A stretch of DNA of 24,089 bases from NCBI GenBank assembly GCA_032718475.1, contig JAUCBJ010005431.1, positions 1-24,089 of the forward strand, given 5' to 3'. The notes below the pieces were generated by a model. That model was not told the DNA's origin and did no database searches. It worked only from the letters and a program-made list of their open reading frames with translations. A program made the position numbers and the translations under genes. This document shows positions 8,901 through 17,112 of this stretch, piece by piece (within the stretch, counting starts at the first letter, position 1; each line of letters begins with the position of its first letter). The DNA is from Nemertoderma westbladi (Eukaryota; Xenacoelomorpha; Nemertodermatida; Nemertodermatidae).

Positions 8901-9086
8901 GTGATTTGTGGAGCAACTGCAAGCAATGCACCCGTGTCTGGCATCCCCTCCATGTGTGCCATTACTGGTCGCGTTTTCGCTGTATGGGTGGAGAAGATTA
9001 GATGTTGCTGAACCATATCTGATTTGAATTATCAATATAAAGTAAATGATTGCATACATATCATACCATTTTTTAATCATTCTCAT
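5910..9086 (-). CDS. Single-pass IgSF/FN3-like receptor with YxN-repeat cytoplasmic tail
   Basis: 1058 codons in one uninterrupted exon. Residues 1-27 form a signal peptide (hydrophobic AIIYFILIIQI). Residues 45-145 are Cys-rich (Cys 53, 56, 58, 65, 81, 128, 140, 143). An I-set-like Ig domain spans about 165-248 (Cys180, Trp194, DSGFYKC ending at Cys224). Two atypical beta-sandwich repeats follow (265-350 and 352-448); they have core Trp298 and Trp397 but lack the usual first Cys. A second clear Ig domain spans 455-563 (Cys472, Trp489, GGNYFC ending at Cys545). A fibronectin-III-like domain spans about 566-672. A membrane helix lies at 683-708, followed by RRSC. There are seventeen N-glycosylation sequons, all before the helix. 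The 350-residue tail has nine Tyr-x-Asn motifs, a Grb2-SH2-type consensus, and no ITIM or ITAM. The start ATG follows an in-frame TAA. A role as a cell-surface adhesion or recognition receptor is inferred; the gene is not identified. A retrogene origin is possible. Confidence 0.9.
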   Translation of the reverse strand: MRMIKKWYDMYAIIYFILIIQIRYGSATSNLLHPYSENATSNGTHGGDARHGCIACSCSTNHTPCIIKSKDISTGVAYVSCTNPNKLPSYWYYINEKLPTTFVEPFETRYAINDTDFWKENADSPLVCQRYQRVTADIMCDICYIHIVIEYTVERIQVLHDNMSLTDLRVKADNDVRLYCEYKDGKPSTQSLLWYRDEEVITNQVERMLHIKNITRVDSGFYKCAAKTIYWDDDFEIKNSPSGKITVEYCENVMLRLGERWVMPVKDKISNYNVTVVVGQATVFEWLVESTTNMFYMWTFHSTQETGKKLEINATKDSKGFLVTEATCHFQCEGCVDVPYRANISIDVVYCVDANFSVTNGGKPARELENGDFLVVRNSLVELQLEVDNVMDYIYSWEGPQITSEVNGSQLIFNATRQHAGYFTATVSCFYGLNYIQRQLVIFSLTVGFEPEMDNVHQDAYVDVNGNAVMYCEILSNPPPKNDFGIVNWRFTDPNSLPLQPDNEKIFLSVDFEEVTNNGTVIEWITETTLTITNIEVQDGGNYFCDFANGIGGKIGGVIDLTVRTVPEYIDVSMIDVVWLNGSAIEITWVESYNGGCIQYYLIELYEFTRKAARDPTNESSLIRWLNLTEGNNKFVQTEVNKVYYYLLFYESCNRLGCNDKNDILIKHNYVSEELTNNLSSEVKIIVAAVVSIVVTAVASIGLYYVAIRRSCIANKSLLGKTDSTAPLHPTSNDTIAESDEHNGYTNYGLKVKTKASIGSITSVAISNPTPTTELSKNQPNLYANYFTSDATVNLNCAPRKQSVSNNPVYASRYMAGYGSAASSEEPNVIPGYSNNPMTRASVAISETSDISPYDNHLTFNSSVSISGISDISIYDNHLMLNAPDPLSLPNNIPTHSNNIISPGSVARPETPDIPSYSDTVIPHGSVSISETSDIPTYSNKIILPDSVLSPEKPDIPTYSDTVIPHDTDSISETTDIPTYTNKIILHGSDPSPEKPPDIPTYSDTVIPHGTDSISETTDIPTYTNKIILHGSVPSPENLPDIPIYSNKIIPGSVPMSE
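5913..6602 (-). repeat. 63-bp (21-residue) coding repeat, about 11 units, in the receptor tail
   Basis: From residue 829 to 1058 the protein is built of units of 21-22 residues with the pattern (D)IP(T/S)Y(S/T)(D/N)xxIxxxxxxSxSExxxD. Early units (829-892) are diverged; later ones are close to identical and alternate between a YSDTVIPH type and a Y(S/T)NKII type. The last two full pairs, residues 956-998 (6093-6221) and 999-1041 (5964-6092), are 129-bp direct repeats with few differences. The repeat is a multiple of three, so copy changes keep the frame. Confidence 0.95.
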
Positions 9087-9094
9087 TTAATAAG

Positions 9095-9112
9095 CTGAAA
9101 AAGTAGTGTATG
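9095..9112 (-). promoter_or_regulatory. Putative 3' splice site of a 5'-UTR intron
   Basis: On the minus strand the sequence just before the receptor start reads CTACTTTTTCAG (the AG at 9095-9096), a good pyrimidine tract plus acceptor, eight bases before the ATG. If used, the whole protein is encoded by one exon, with an untranslated exon and promoter farther upstream, beyond or within the neighbouring transposon. No TATA box or donor site was identified. Confidence 0.4.
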
Positions 9113-9234
9113 TAGAAAAGTTGTATTTTTCTGTTACAGTTTAGGACCTTATCACGTCATCAGCAATTAGTTTATAATGTACTCAACGCTATTTTTAAAT
9201 GGCTACCATTAAAGTCATACCAAAATCGATGAAA

Positions 9235-9465
9235 AATTCACCAAAAAAATTATATTATACCAATTTAAATAATGTGACCCCAAAAAAATTATATTATACC
9301 AATTTAAATAATGTGACCCCAAAAAAATTATTCAACACCAAATAAAATAAAGTCACCCCAAATAAAATTATTCAAACACCAAATTAAATTGTTCAACACC
9401 AAAAACAATTATTCAACATCAAAAACAATTATTCAACATCAAAAACAATTATTCAACAACAAAAT
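9235..9465. repeat. Fold-back left arm, outer tandem repeats (39-bp and 20-bp)
   Basis: A 39-bp unit (CCAAAAAAATTATATTATACC...) is duplicated at 9241 and 9280. It is followed by CAAAAACAATTATTCAACAT repeated three times with 20-bp period (about 9402-9461). The 20-bp unit is nearly the reverse complement of the repeat in the right arm (GAATAATTGTTTTTGGGG). Confidence 0.85.
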
Positions 9466-10132
9466 AAATAACAAAACCCCCAAAATAAATACAAATTTTC
9501 ACAAAATAAATACATATTCCCCCAGAATAAATACATAATCCCCCAAAATAAATACATAACCCGCCAAAATAAATACATTTTCTCCCAAAATAAATACATA
9601 ACCCCGCAAAATAAATACATATTCCCCCAGAATAAATACATAAATAATCCCCCAAAATAAATACATTTTCTCCCAAAATAAATACATATTCCCCCAAAAT
9701 AAATACATATTCCCCCAGAATAAATACATAATCCCCCAAAATAAATACATAACCCGCCAAAATAAATACATTTTCTCACAAAATAAATACATATTCCCCC
9801 AAAATAAATACATTTCCCCCAGAATAAATACATAAATAATCCCCCAAAATAAATACATAACCCGCCAAAATAAATACATTTTCTCACAAAATAAATACAT
9901 ATTCCCCCAAAGTAAATACATTTCCCCCAGAATAAATACATAAATAATCCCCCAAAATAAATACATTTTCTCCCAAAATAAATACATATTCCCCCAAAAT
10001 AAATACATATTCCCCCAGAATAAATACATAATCCCCCAAAATAAATACATAACCCGCCAAAATAAATACATTTTCTCCCAAAATAAATACATATTCCCCC
10101 AAAATAAATACATATTCCCCCAGAATAAATGA
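9466..10132. repeat. Fold-back left arm, 21-bp minisatellite, about 31 units
   Basis: Units follow CCCCCAAAATAAATACATATT with variants at the C-run (CCCGCC, TCTCCC, CCCCAG, TCTCAC). Higher-order structure is clear: 9661-9777 is repeated almost exactly at 9961-10077, 300 bp later, and 9781-9850 is repeated about 108 bp later. Because the unit is a multiple of three and its minus strand lacks stops, long low-complexity frames (MYLFWGN-type repeats) are open in all three minus frames; they are not genes. Confidence 0.95.
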
Positions 10133-10503
10133 TAATAATATATAAATAAGAATATTCTACCAAAAATAACAGACTCTTAGTTGCAGACTTCGTTAGGTCC
10201 CAAAGAGCATTAAGTCCCATTGCCATTTAAAGGGGCAGGATAGTAAAGGAGCAGGTTACAGAGGCGTGTTGGGGGAACCAAAACAATAAACGAAAGTTAA
10301 CATGTTACAAGAATATGCAGGTCTTTATAATTTATTATATTATAATTTATTACATAATATTGTTTAAAGGTACTTTACTGTGTTCTTCGCCTCGTTGTTT
10401 TTCTACACTATGAGCGGCATAAAGAGCTACTTTATTTACAAGTTTGTAAATAGTAATAAAAAGTAATGAATTCCAACATTAACAATGGTAGTTGAATAAT
10501 AAT

Positions 10504-10565
10504 AATTGTATTCGCCATGATGCTACTGTATTATTATTTTGTAACTTTGGTCACGTTATAATTTG
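10504..10565 (+). repeat. 62-bp direct repeat, copy 1
   Basis: AATTGTATTCGCCATGATGC through CACGTTATAATTTG is repeated exactly at 10685-10746, with a 119-bp spacer. The spacer itself has a tandem GGATTGGACTGTAATGA word just before the second copy, pointing to a local duplication event. Confidence 0.95.
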
Positions 10566-10684
10566 TGTGTGATATACGCGTAGCGTATATTAGACTGATT
10601 TGAATATATAGGCCGGCTACCGGTTTGACGGGAGTCTGGTTAGATTGGACTGGACTGTAATGATGGTTGGATTGGACTGTAATG

Positions 10685-10746
10685 AATTGTATTCGCCATG
10701 ATGCTACTGTATTATTATTTTGTAACTTTGGTCACGTTATAATTTG
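10685..10746 (+). repeat. 62-bp direct repeat, copy 2
   Basis: Exact copy of 10504-10565; identity suggests a recent duplication or gene conversion. Confidence 0.95.
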
Positions 10747-11075
10747 CACTCCACTTTGATTTCAAATTAAAAATAGTTACCTAATGTTGTATTAAAATTT
10801 GTCGCGTGTTATAAATCAGCTATTTCTATCGTTATTGTAATTTTCCATGTGGAATATTTGAGCTAATGAATATTGGAAATACCTCATTGAGTGAGTAAAT
10901 TGGGTCTTTAGTCTTTGTTTTGTACTCATCCGAGGATCGCTGGTATAATATGATTAAACATTTTGTTTGATTTATGGAAATAAATAATGAATGAATTTGT
11001 ATAATTAAATTTTCCATAAAATATTTGGTGCTGGAAGAATTTTTTTTGGTTGACAACTAATTACTGTATTTTAGG

Positions 11076-11402
11076 GAGATTGAATAATTCTTTTGGGGGT
11101 ATGAATAATTGTTTTTGGGGAATGAATAATTGTTTTTGGGGTATGAATAATTGTTTTTGGGGTATGAATAAGTGTTTTTGGGGGTTGAATAATTGTTTTT
11201 TGGGGATGAATAATTGTTTTTGGGGAATGGATAATTGTTTTTGGGGGTTGCATAATTGTTTTTGGGAATGAATTATTGTATTTTGGGGATGAAAAAAAAT
11301 TGTTTCTTTGGGGGATGAAAAATTGTTTTTTTTGGGGGGGGGGGATAATTGTTTTTGGGGATGAATTATTGTTTTTGGGGGATGAATAATTGTTTTGGTG
11401 AG
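11076..11402. repeat. Fold-back right arm, 21-bp minisatellite, about 15 units
   Basis: Units follow GAATAATTGTTTTTGGGGTAT with small changes. Units in the middle are most alike, while those after about 11290 vary in length through expansions of A, T and G runs. Orientation is opposite to the left arm. The open frames through it (MNNCFWG on plus; IHTPKTI on minus) are repeat artefacts. Confidence 0.95.
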
Positions 11403-11529
11403 AGAGATATTCAAAATTGGGGAATGTAAATTGGTGCTACAAGAAAAATATATTTTTGGTGCTAAATATATTTTTTGGTGTGAAATCATCTAATTTGGTG
11501 GGGCATTCAATTTAGTGGCGTTTTTAAAT

Positions 11530-12361
11530 TAGGCCTATGTATGTAAAAATGTGGATGACAAGCTAATTGGTTGGAAGATATCATATATAATTTTCCTTAC
11601 ATTACGCGGTTAATGGGGCGTCTAGAACATTTTCTATAACAGTATAATGGTGAAACCAATTTACTCACTCACTCAATAAACTCACTCAATCATTGATGAC
11701 ATTAATTCAAGCATTGTTATTCATGCAGTCTGTCGAAATTCTGATATAGAATTGGCTGCACAATACTGTGCAAGGATTCAGCAGTTCTTCAGTCCACTGC
11801 TAGAGGCTGCCTAGGCAACGGTTGGAATAGTGGTACCCGTATGCTAAGCTTGCTTACTTCGACCTAGACGAAGGCCTCCACAAACGTCTATTTGTTGTCC
11901 TATACATTACATCACCGCTATCGGAATATACACACACATATATATACTAGACCTAAAAGACAAAATACAGCAATTCCGCAATACAAATGATGCTGGATGC
12001 TGTTAAATGGCACGCGTTTAACAGTTCCTATAACAACGGACATACATTATAGGAAATGTTTTATGAGTGCTAATTTAACCGCATAATTTACAAATTTTGA
12101 AATCGCATAATTTGTTAAGGAAATTAATATTTCGCTCTCACAACCAATACGCTTGCCATCCACTACTTATACTTACTATACATACCCAATATATAATACA
12201 TAATACTTTTAGTCCAAAAAAATACCCACCCCCAATTTTTTTTTCAGAAAAACCACATGCACTAGTTATTTCAGAAAAAAAAACAAATTTTAAAATATTT
12301 GACCGGGCTATTGTCTTTTAATTAACAATTATGAATTATTTAATTATGATAATTATATTGT
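11530..12361. other. Non-coding region
   Basis: No recognisable gene or repeat family. It contains a short CACTCACTCAATAAACTCACT stretch-type simple repeat near 11664-11690 and an ACACACATATATATA microsatellite near 11931-11947. Confidence 0.5.
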
Positions 12362-12662
12362 GCCATCGGATCCGATCGGATCCAACACACTCCGACAGCT
12401 TCAAACAAGCACAATGCTAACCTACTGAGATTTAGTACTGTTTGATTCTGTTGGAGAAAATATTTCCAACATGTTTTGTCTGTTGGAGCCCATCTGAATC
12501 TGTCTGAAATCCGTCTGAAAGTGTTTGAAATTTCTGTTGGATGTTGTTGGACTTGGAAACTATCTGAAGTTGTTTGAAGTTGTCTGAAGCTGTTTGAAAT
12601 TGTCTGAATCTGTTTGAATTTGTCTGAAGCTGTTTGACGCCATCGGAATTTGTTGGAATTTG
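12362..12662. repeat. Inverted array of 10-bp units (TGTTTGAAGC-type)
   Basis: From 12481 to 12662 the sequence is a run of 10-bp units such as TGTCTGAAGC, TGTTTGAAAT and TGTCTGAATC, in phase for more than ten units. The left part, 12362-12410, is the same kind of unit on the opposite strand (its reverse complement reads TGTTTGAAGC TGTCGGAGTG TGTTGGATCC). It includes the perfect 16-bp palindrome GGATCCGATCGGATCC (12368-12383). Between the arms lies a small hairpin, GTTGGA/TCCAAC (12450-12470). Frames through the array are low-complexity and not credible proteins. Confidence 0.85.
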
Positions 12663-14200
12663 CCAATGCCTTACAAAAGTGTAGTTCATTAACAAAATGC
12701 CAATCACTTTAACTCTCAATTTGAAGTGATTGTGAGGGTGTGCTATTGTCTATTATAAATCGAAACAAAGATTTGCTTCATTTAACAATTTTTATTTACA
12801 TAATTATGTCGTTAATTATATCAATTATATATAGATTAGACCTGTGCGTCTTTTTTTGGAAAAATTAAATATTATTTTACGTTGAAAAAATGTGTTTTGT
12901 TCAAATACAAATATATCGGCAATCACCAAAATTTATAAAAAATAAATATTAACAAACATAATAGACCTATATGAAAAATATAATTACATTTATAATGAAG
13001 CACGATTGTTGATTATATTTATCATTTATAAATTATTTTATTTTATTATTATGCCATAATCAAATTTTGTCAAATGTTGTTGAATTTTGAATTTTTTTAC
13101 CCAATATTAAGGACCGGTATACGATTATTACAAAAGCCTACAATAATAATAATAATAATAAACAAAAATCATTCCAACATACAAGTTGCTATTATTAATT
13201 TACTTGGTCCCACCCATCGTCTCATAAAGCGTTCTCATATCCGTTTCTTAAACATCTCATAAAGTTATATATCGCACGCATCGCTTCTACATATTGTGTT
13301 ACTGTATTTAGTATTTCAATTTTGGAAAATTACCTTACAAAATGGTATATACTGTAATATGGAATGGAATTGATTTGGGGAAACGCAATGAAAATATGAA
13401 GGTAAAAGAAATGCGAGAATCTTGAACTTCATAATACTGTATACACTGCAAATATTTATCAAATAATATCAAATATTTATTAAAATAAAGAGTACGCCTA
13501 TTATAAAATGATAAAATGATATGACGGTGTATATAATGAAGACTTAAAGACATCGATAAACTAACATCAATATGTCACCATGCCTTGTCGTGACTTGTGT
13601 AACCGAACTTTGAATATGTAGGATAAACCTTTGTATTTTGTACCGAATCATTACTTGTTTTGTTAGAAAATATTTGCTAAATCGTATGAAACGCAATTAT
13701 TAACATTATTATTGTAATCGCATTCGATCTTATTTGCACCATTTTATTTATGTTTATTGATATTGTGAACTTTGCCATTAACTACATAACAGTAGTACAT
13801 AAACAGACTATTCACAATAGGACGTTGAACTGAACACTACGTGATTATACATACTTTAACACCTATTGTTTCCCTAATATCAAAGCCGATCGAAGTACAA
13901 TTTTAACTTAACATAACCGTATACAACTCCATTCGTCCATGATCAAACCATCTATAAGGATCTTACGTTCTAGACTATTGAAAAGTCACAAGGAAAATCA
14001 ATAATGAAACTTTCATTTAATCCAAACAAAAAGTACACTGATGATCGTCAAAATAAAAAAGAGAAACAAATAAAAATTACAGAAATTTTACTTTACGGAA
14101 ACTTATCACTCACTAAATTAGAAAAAATTACATAGGCAACTACATTTTTTGAACTTTTTCCGTGCTCTCCATGCAGAGATACAAGATCTGGCTCCTTTGA
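12663..14200. other. AT-rich non-coding region
   Basis: Very AT-rich with no convincing frame or RNA gene. An (AAT)n microsatellite lies at about 13141-13161. Nothing else is supported. Confidence 0.5.
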
Positions 14201-14514
14201 TCCAACCGGCACCACATTTAACTAATTAGGCGCATCCGGCATCCCAATTGGCGATAGTGTTAGCCAATGGTGAGCTTATTGAAGGAACAGCCAATCAGGA
14301 GGGCAGAATCTCTTATAAACTGAAGCGATACCCCACTAGTTGTGGGGTCCTTCAAGGCCAGATCTGGTCACGGGACCATCTATCGAACACTGCCACACTA
14401 AAGGTACCATCTATTGTGTGCACAGACTCATCATCCCATTATGTATTATTCCTCACATTGTGAATGAGTTTTATGATCAATTCATATACCCAGTGCATAT
14501 CGCTATAACAAATT

Positions 14515-14576
14515 CTTCAGATATAAAATTTCAATAACATTTCGACCTAAAAGTCAAAGCATCGCCCCATGTGAAG
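14515..14576 (+). repeat. Diverged dispersed copy of the 79-bp repeat/TIR family
   Basis: ATATAAAATTTCAATAACAT, then TTCGACCTAAAAGTCAAAGC, parallels the ATATAAAATTCCAATAAAAA, GGCGACCGAAAAGTGAAATC order of the array at 627-990. It is followed by GCCCCATGTGAAG (14564-14576), the reverse complement of the family's terminal word. This ties the array to a wider dispersed element family. Confidence 0.55.
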
Positions 14577-16860
14577 TGAAGTAGCTTTAATAATGAATAA
14601 ACACCATTCTAATATAACCATAGGCTTTATTATTACAAAAGCAGTTTTTATGTATAAAGCAACGGTAATTACTAAGTCTACATTACTAAGTGTATTGTAG
14701 TACAATACAGCAATGTAGTGTTACACTAAGTAGGCTTCCTAGCCTACCGGTACTACACAGCAGTTCAGTATGTTGTTACAATACCTAGCCTAATGCATTA
14801 CAGCAGTATAGTCCAGTACAACATTTTAAATTTCCCTCTATAGTCTATAGTAATCTCCACATACTCCCCTCCCAAATAAAAGGCATGTACCGTCTAAGTT
14901 TTGAAATGTTTATAGATTGTTCCTTTGCGGGTGGTAGATGGAGACGACATCCCAACCACTACTGGTGATATGTCCTGGGTGTTATTCAAATCTGAATCCA
15001 CCTCTCCAACCCTGCAAACAATTTACTTTAAAGGAATGTCAGAAAAACATCATTAATTTGTTATAAATGTTGATAAATGTTATTCCCTTGTTTGATAGAA
15101 TATTTAGATGTTCAATATATGTTATTTTAACATTACTCTATAATGTCTTTGTCAGACATTAAATAAATGATAACTGTTGATGTTAAAAAAACGTAATTTT
15201 AATGTGAGAACATAAACATTAGTCAAAAATGTTTTATAAGTGTTTAGTTCTAACATTTTAAGAACATGGTTTGTTACATATCAGAACAATGTTATTTTGT
15301 CACATAAAATAAACATTATGGGATAGACGCTGTCACTTCTATTACTGTATTATCTAATCTGAGATTGATGATTGGCTAATTTTAAAATTCGCGGTAATGG
15401 AGGAATTTTCCACATGTAAATGGTATACAGTATGGCAGTATGGTATGTTGTACAATACTCATTCTGGCGTGCCTGTATTCAATGTTTATTGTGTATATGT
15501 ATTGTTATACTGCTGTACTGCAAGGCCTATCTCTATATTACTGTAGTGTAGTTACTGCAGGCCTACTGCACTGTACAGTAGCTTATATTTTTGGTTTTAT
15601 AGTTTTGGTTTTGTGATTTATTTAACCTGAACTCATAAATAAAACATATCTATACCTGAATGCAAGTTCGCCTTCACCCTCTGGATTCACACATTACTGC
15701 ATTAGACCTACCAATCACAGAATTCAAGTCTGCCAGGACCAGGAAGTCCCCTTAAACCAGCACTGACAGGTGGAGGATTGACTTATTTGTCTGTACTGAT
15801 GGTCGATTTCAACAGCCAAGGACTAAAGATTGGAATTCTTATTATTGGGAGGTCCCAGTTTTCAGTTGAAGGGGCAGGGCACAGGGACAGCATTACTACA
15901 AAACTTTCGATTCGATTTCGATTTGAAAACTTCACATTAACTGTTATTACAAACTATTTATTGTTTCAGTTTTTAGATTGTACTTTTGTATTGCCTAGGC
16001 CTATTGATTTATTTTTACAGTTTAATAAATGAAGCTCACTCAGCTATAATTATAATTGACATTTAATTTTTTAAATATGATTTGTTCAGATTGGGAGGAT
16101 TTGCGATGCAATCAAAATCATCCCTCTCCAGGGAGATATCGATTCAAATAAGTACTGATTACTCTCCCAGAAATAAATCTGTAACCTGTTTTTTTTGTTT
16201 ACCCGTAGGATATAATAATGTGCCTCTGTAGCCAACTGTAACCTGCTCCTTTTAATAATTTAACATTGTTTTGAGGTATTATTTATTAAACCCACTATAT
16301 GTACATTATTTTATATAGACTACAAATCAGATCTATAAATCTAGTGAATAATATTAACTCAAAGTATTTTAATTGATGTAATTCATTACGTTGTTGTCAC
16401 TTATTATTACGTCATAAACATATTATTTTTAAGTCTGTGATTAACTTTAACCGAAATATCAAAACCATTTACGTAATGGGCCATACAGCCATATATTTGT
16501 TGTTTACTTATTATGCGATATTTTACTTTGATTTTGCTGTTTATTTAATTATTTTTCCTGACTGGTCATTATACAAAAAATTCAATTCATGTTATACGTT
16601 TTAATTGTTATTAATTTGCATACAATTGCCTATAACAAAATTGTATTCAATCAAACTGTGTTAGAGATTGTAGCCTGCCACTACCATATCAACATGCGTA
16701 GGGAAATTATTAATTAATTATTCAATAAAGGGTTTGGCAATTATAAAGAACGATATAAAGAACGGCAATGGAGGGGGATTATTAGTTTGAGCAAGCGAAC
16801 CAACCATAAAACATGAGAGAAGGGCTTAAATGCACATATAATGTTACGTTTTTAGCAAAC
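14577..16860. other. Non-coding region, no gene recognised
   Basis: Open frames here are short and match nothing I know. A near-perfect hairpin GTATTGTA G TACAATAC lies at 14692-14708, in a stretch rich in TAGTAC/ACAGTA words (14690-14830); similar words recur at 15420-15580. 15050-15320 is rich in AACATT/AATGTT words without a clear period. Nothing else is supported. Confidence 0.45.
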
Positions 16861-16869
16861 AATATTTTT

Positions 16870-17045
16870 ATGTTAAGAAATAACATAAAAGTAACGATCT
16901 AAATAAACATTATGCCGTTGTTATTTTAATGTCAATAAAAATACAATAATAATGATAAGGAATAACATAAAAGTAATGATATATGTAACCATCCTGGCTT
17001 TGTTATTTTAATGTTATTAAAAACGAAATAATAACGTTAGTATAT
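16870..17045. repeat. 82-bp diverged tandem duplication
   Basis: AATAACATAAAAGTAA occurs at 16879 and 16961, and GTTATTTTAATGT at 16920 and 17002; both pairs are 82 bp apart. The text between is diverged. It lies just beyond the 3' end of the Ty3/gypsy remnant, where an LTR might be expected, but no LTR was recognised. Confidence 0.65.
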
Positions 17046-17112
17046 AACGTCATATTTCTTGGCCAATTTACAGTTTTTTTATCATTAATCTAACAATTTG
17101 AAATAATGTTAT

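Larger units (their letters stand above)
10133..11060. other. Fold-back element interior, non-coding
   Basis: The central 930 bp lacks a transposase or any recognisable protein. It holds a 62-bp direct duplication (10504-10565 and 10685-10746). It also holds a short perfect hairpin (ATATACGC GTA GCGTATAT, 10572-10590) and tandem GATTGGACTGTAATGA-like words near 10645-10685. A short stretch near 10276-10318 (AACCAAAACAATAAAC...) resembles 530-580 in the small inverted-repeat element. Confidence 0.6.
9201..11520. mobile_element. Fold-back-type transposon with tandem-repeat arms and 9-bp TSD
   Basis: TTTTTAAAT occurs at 9192-9200 and 11521-11529, flush with the ends of a 2320-bp element. The left end (GGCTACCATTAAAGTCATACC...) and the reverse complement of the right end (CGCCACTAAATTGAATGCCC...) align over the first 60 bases, sharing ACCAAA, GATGA and TTCACCAAAAAA-type words. 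Further in, both arms become tandem arrays of about 21 bp, oriented as inverted repeats of each other. Tandemly repeated long inverted arms and 9-bp duplications are known for fold-back elements, which are related to Mutator-like transposons. No transposase frame is present, so it would be non-autonomous. It starts 115 bp upstream of the receptor start codon. Confidence 0.7.

Noticed and set aside
9466-10132. CRISPR-like regular repeats
   Set aside because: The units are contiguous 21-bp tandem repeats without unique spacers, in an animal genome.
9453-10226. Long minus-strand open frames (up to 257 codons, CIYFGG/MYLFWGN repeats)
   Set aside because: They are translations of the 21-bp minisatellite; all three minus frames are open for the same reason, and no start context or non-repeat domain is present.
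11050-11489. Open frames on both strands in the right minisatellite (NNCFWGM and IHTPKTI types)
   Set aside because: Repeat artefacts: the unit is a multiple of three without stops. The minus frame is the longer but is equally low-complexity.
12340-12719. Minus-strand open frames of 95 and 108 codons
   Set aside because: The protein is a product of the 10-bp array (FRQLQT-type text) with no domain; two frames are open equally.
14248-14537. Plus-strand open frames of 65-71 codons
   Set aside because: No recognisable motif, two frames overlap, and the flanks are non-coding repeat-like sequence; not enough to call a gene.
15778-16032. Plus-strand 84-codon open frame
   Set aside because: No domain or signal, composition follows the AT-rich surroundings, and nothing supports translation.
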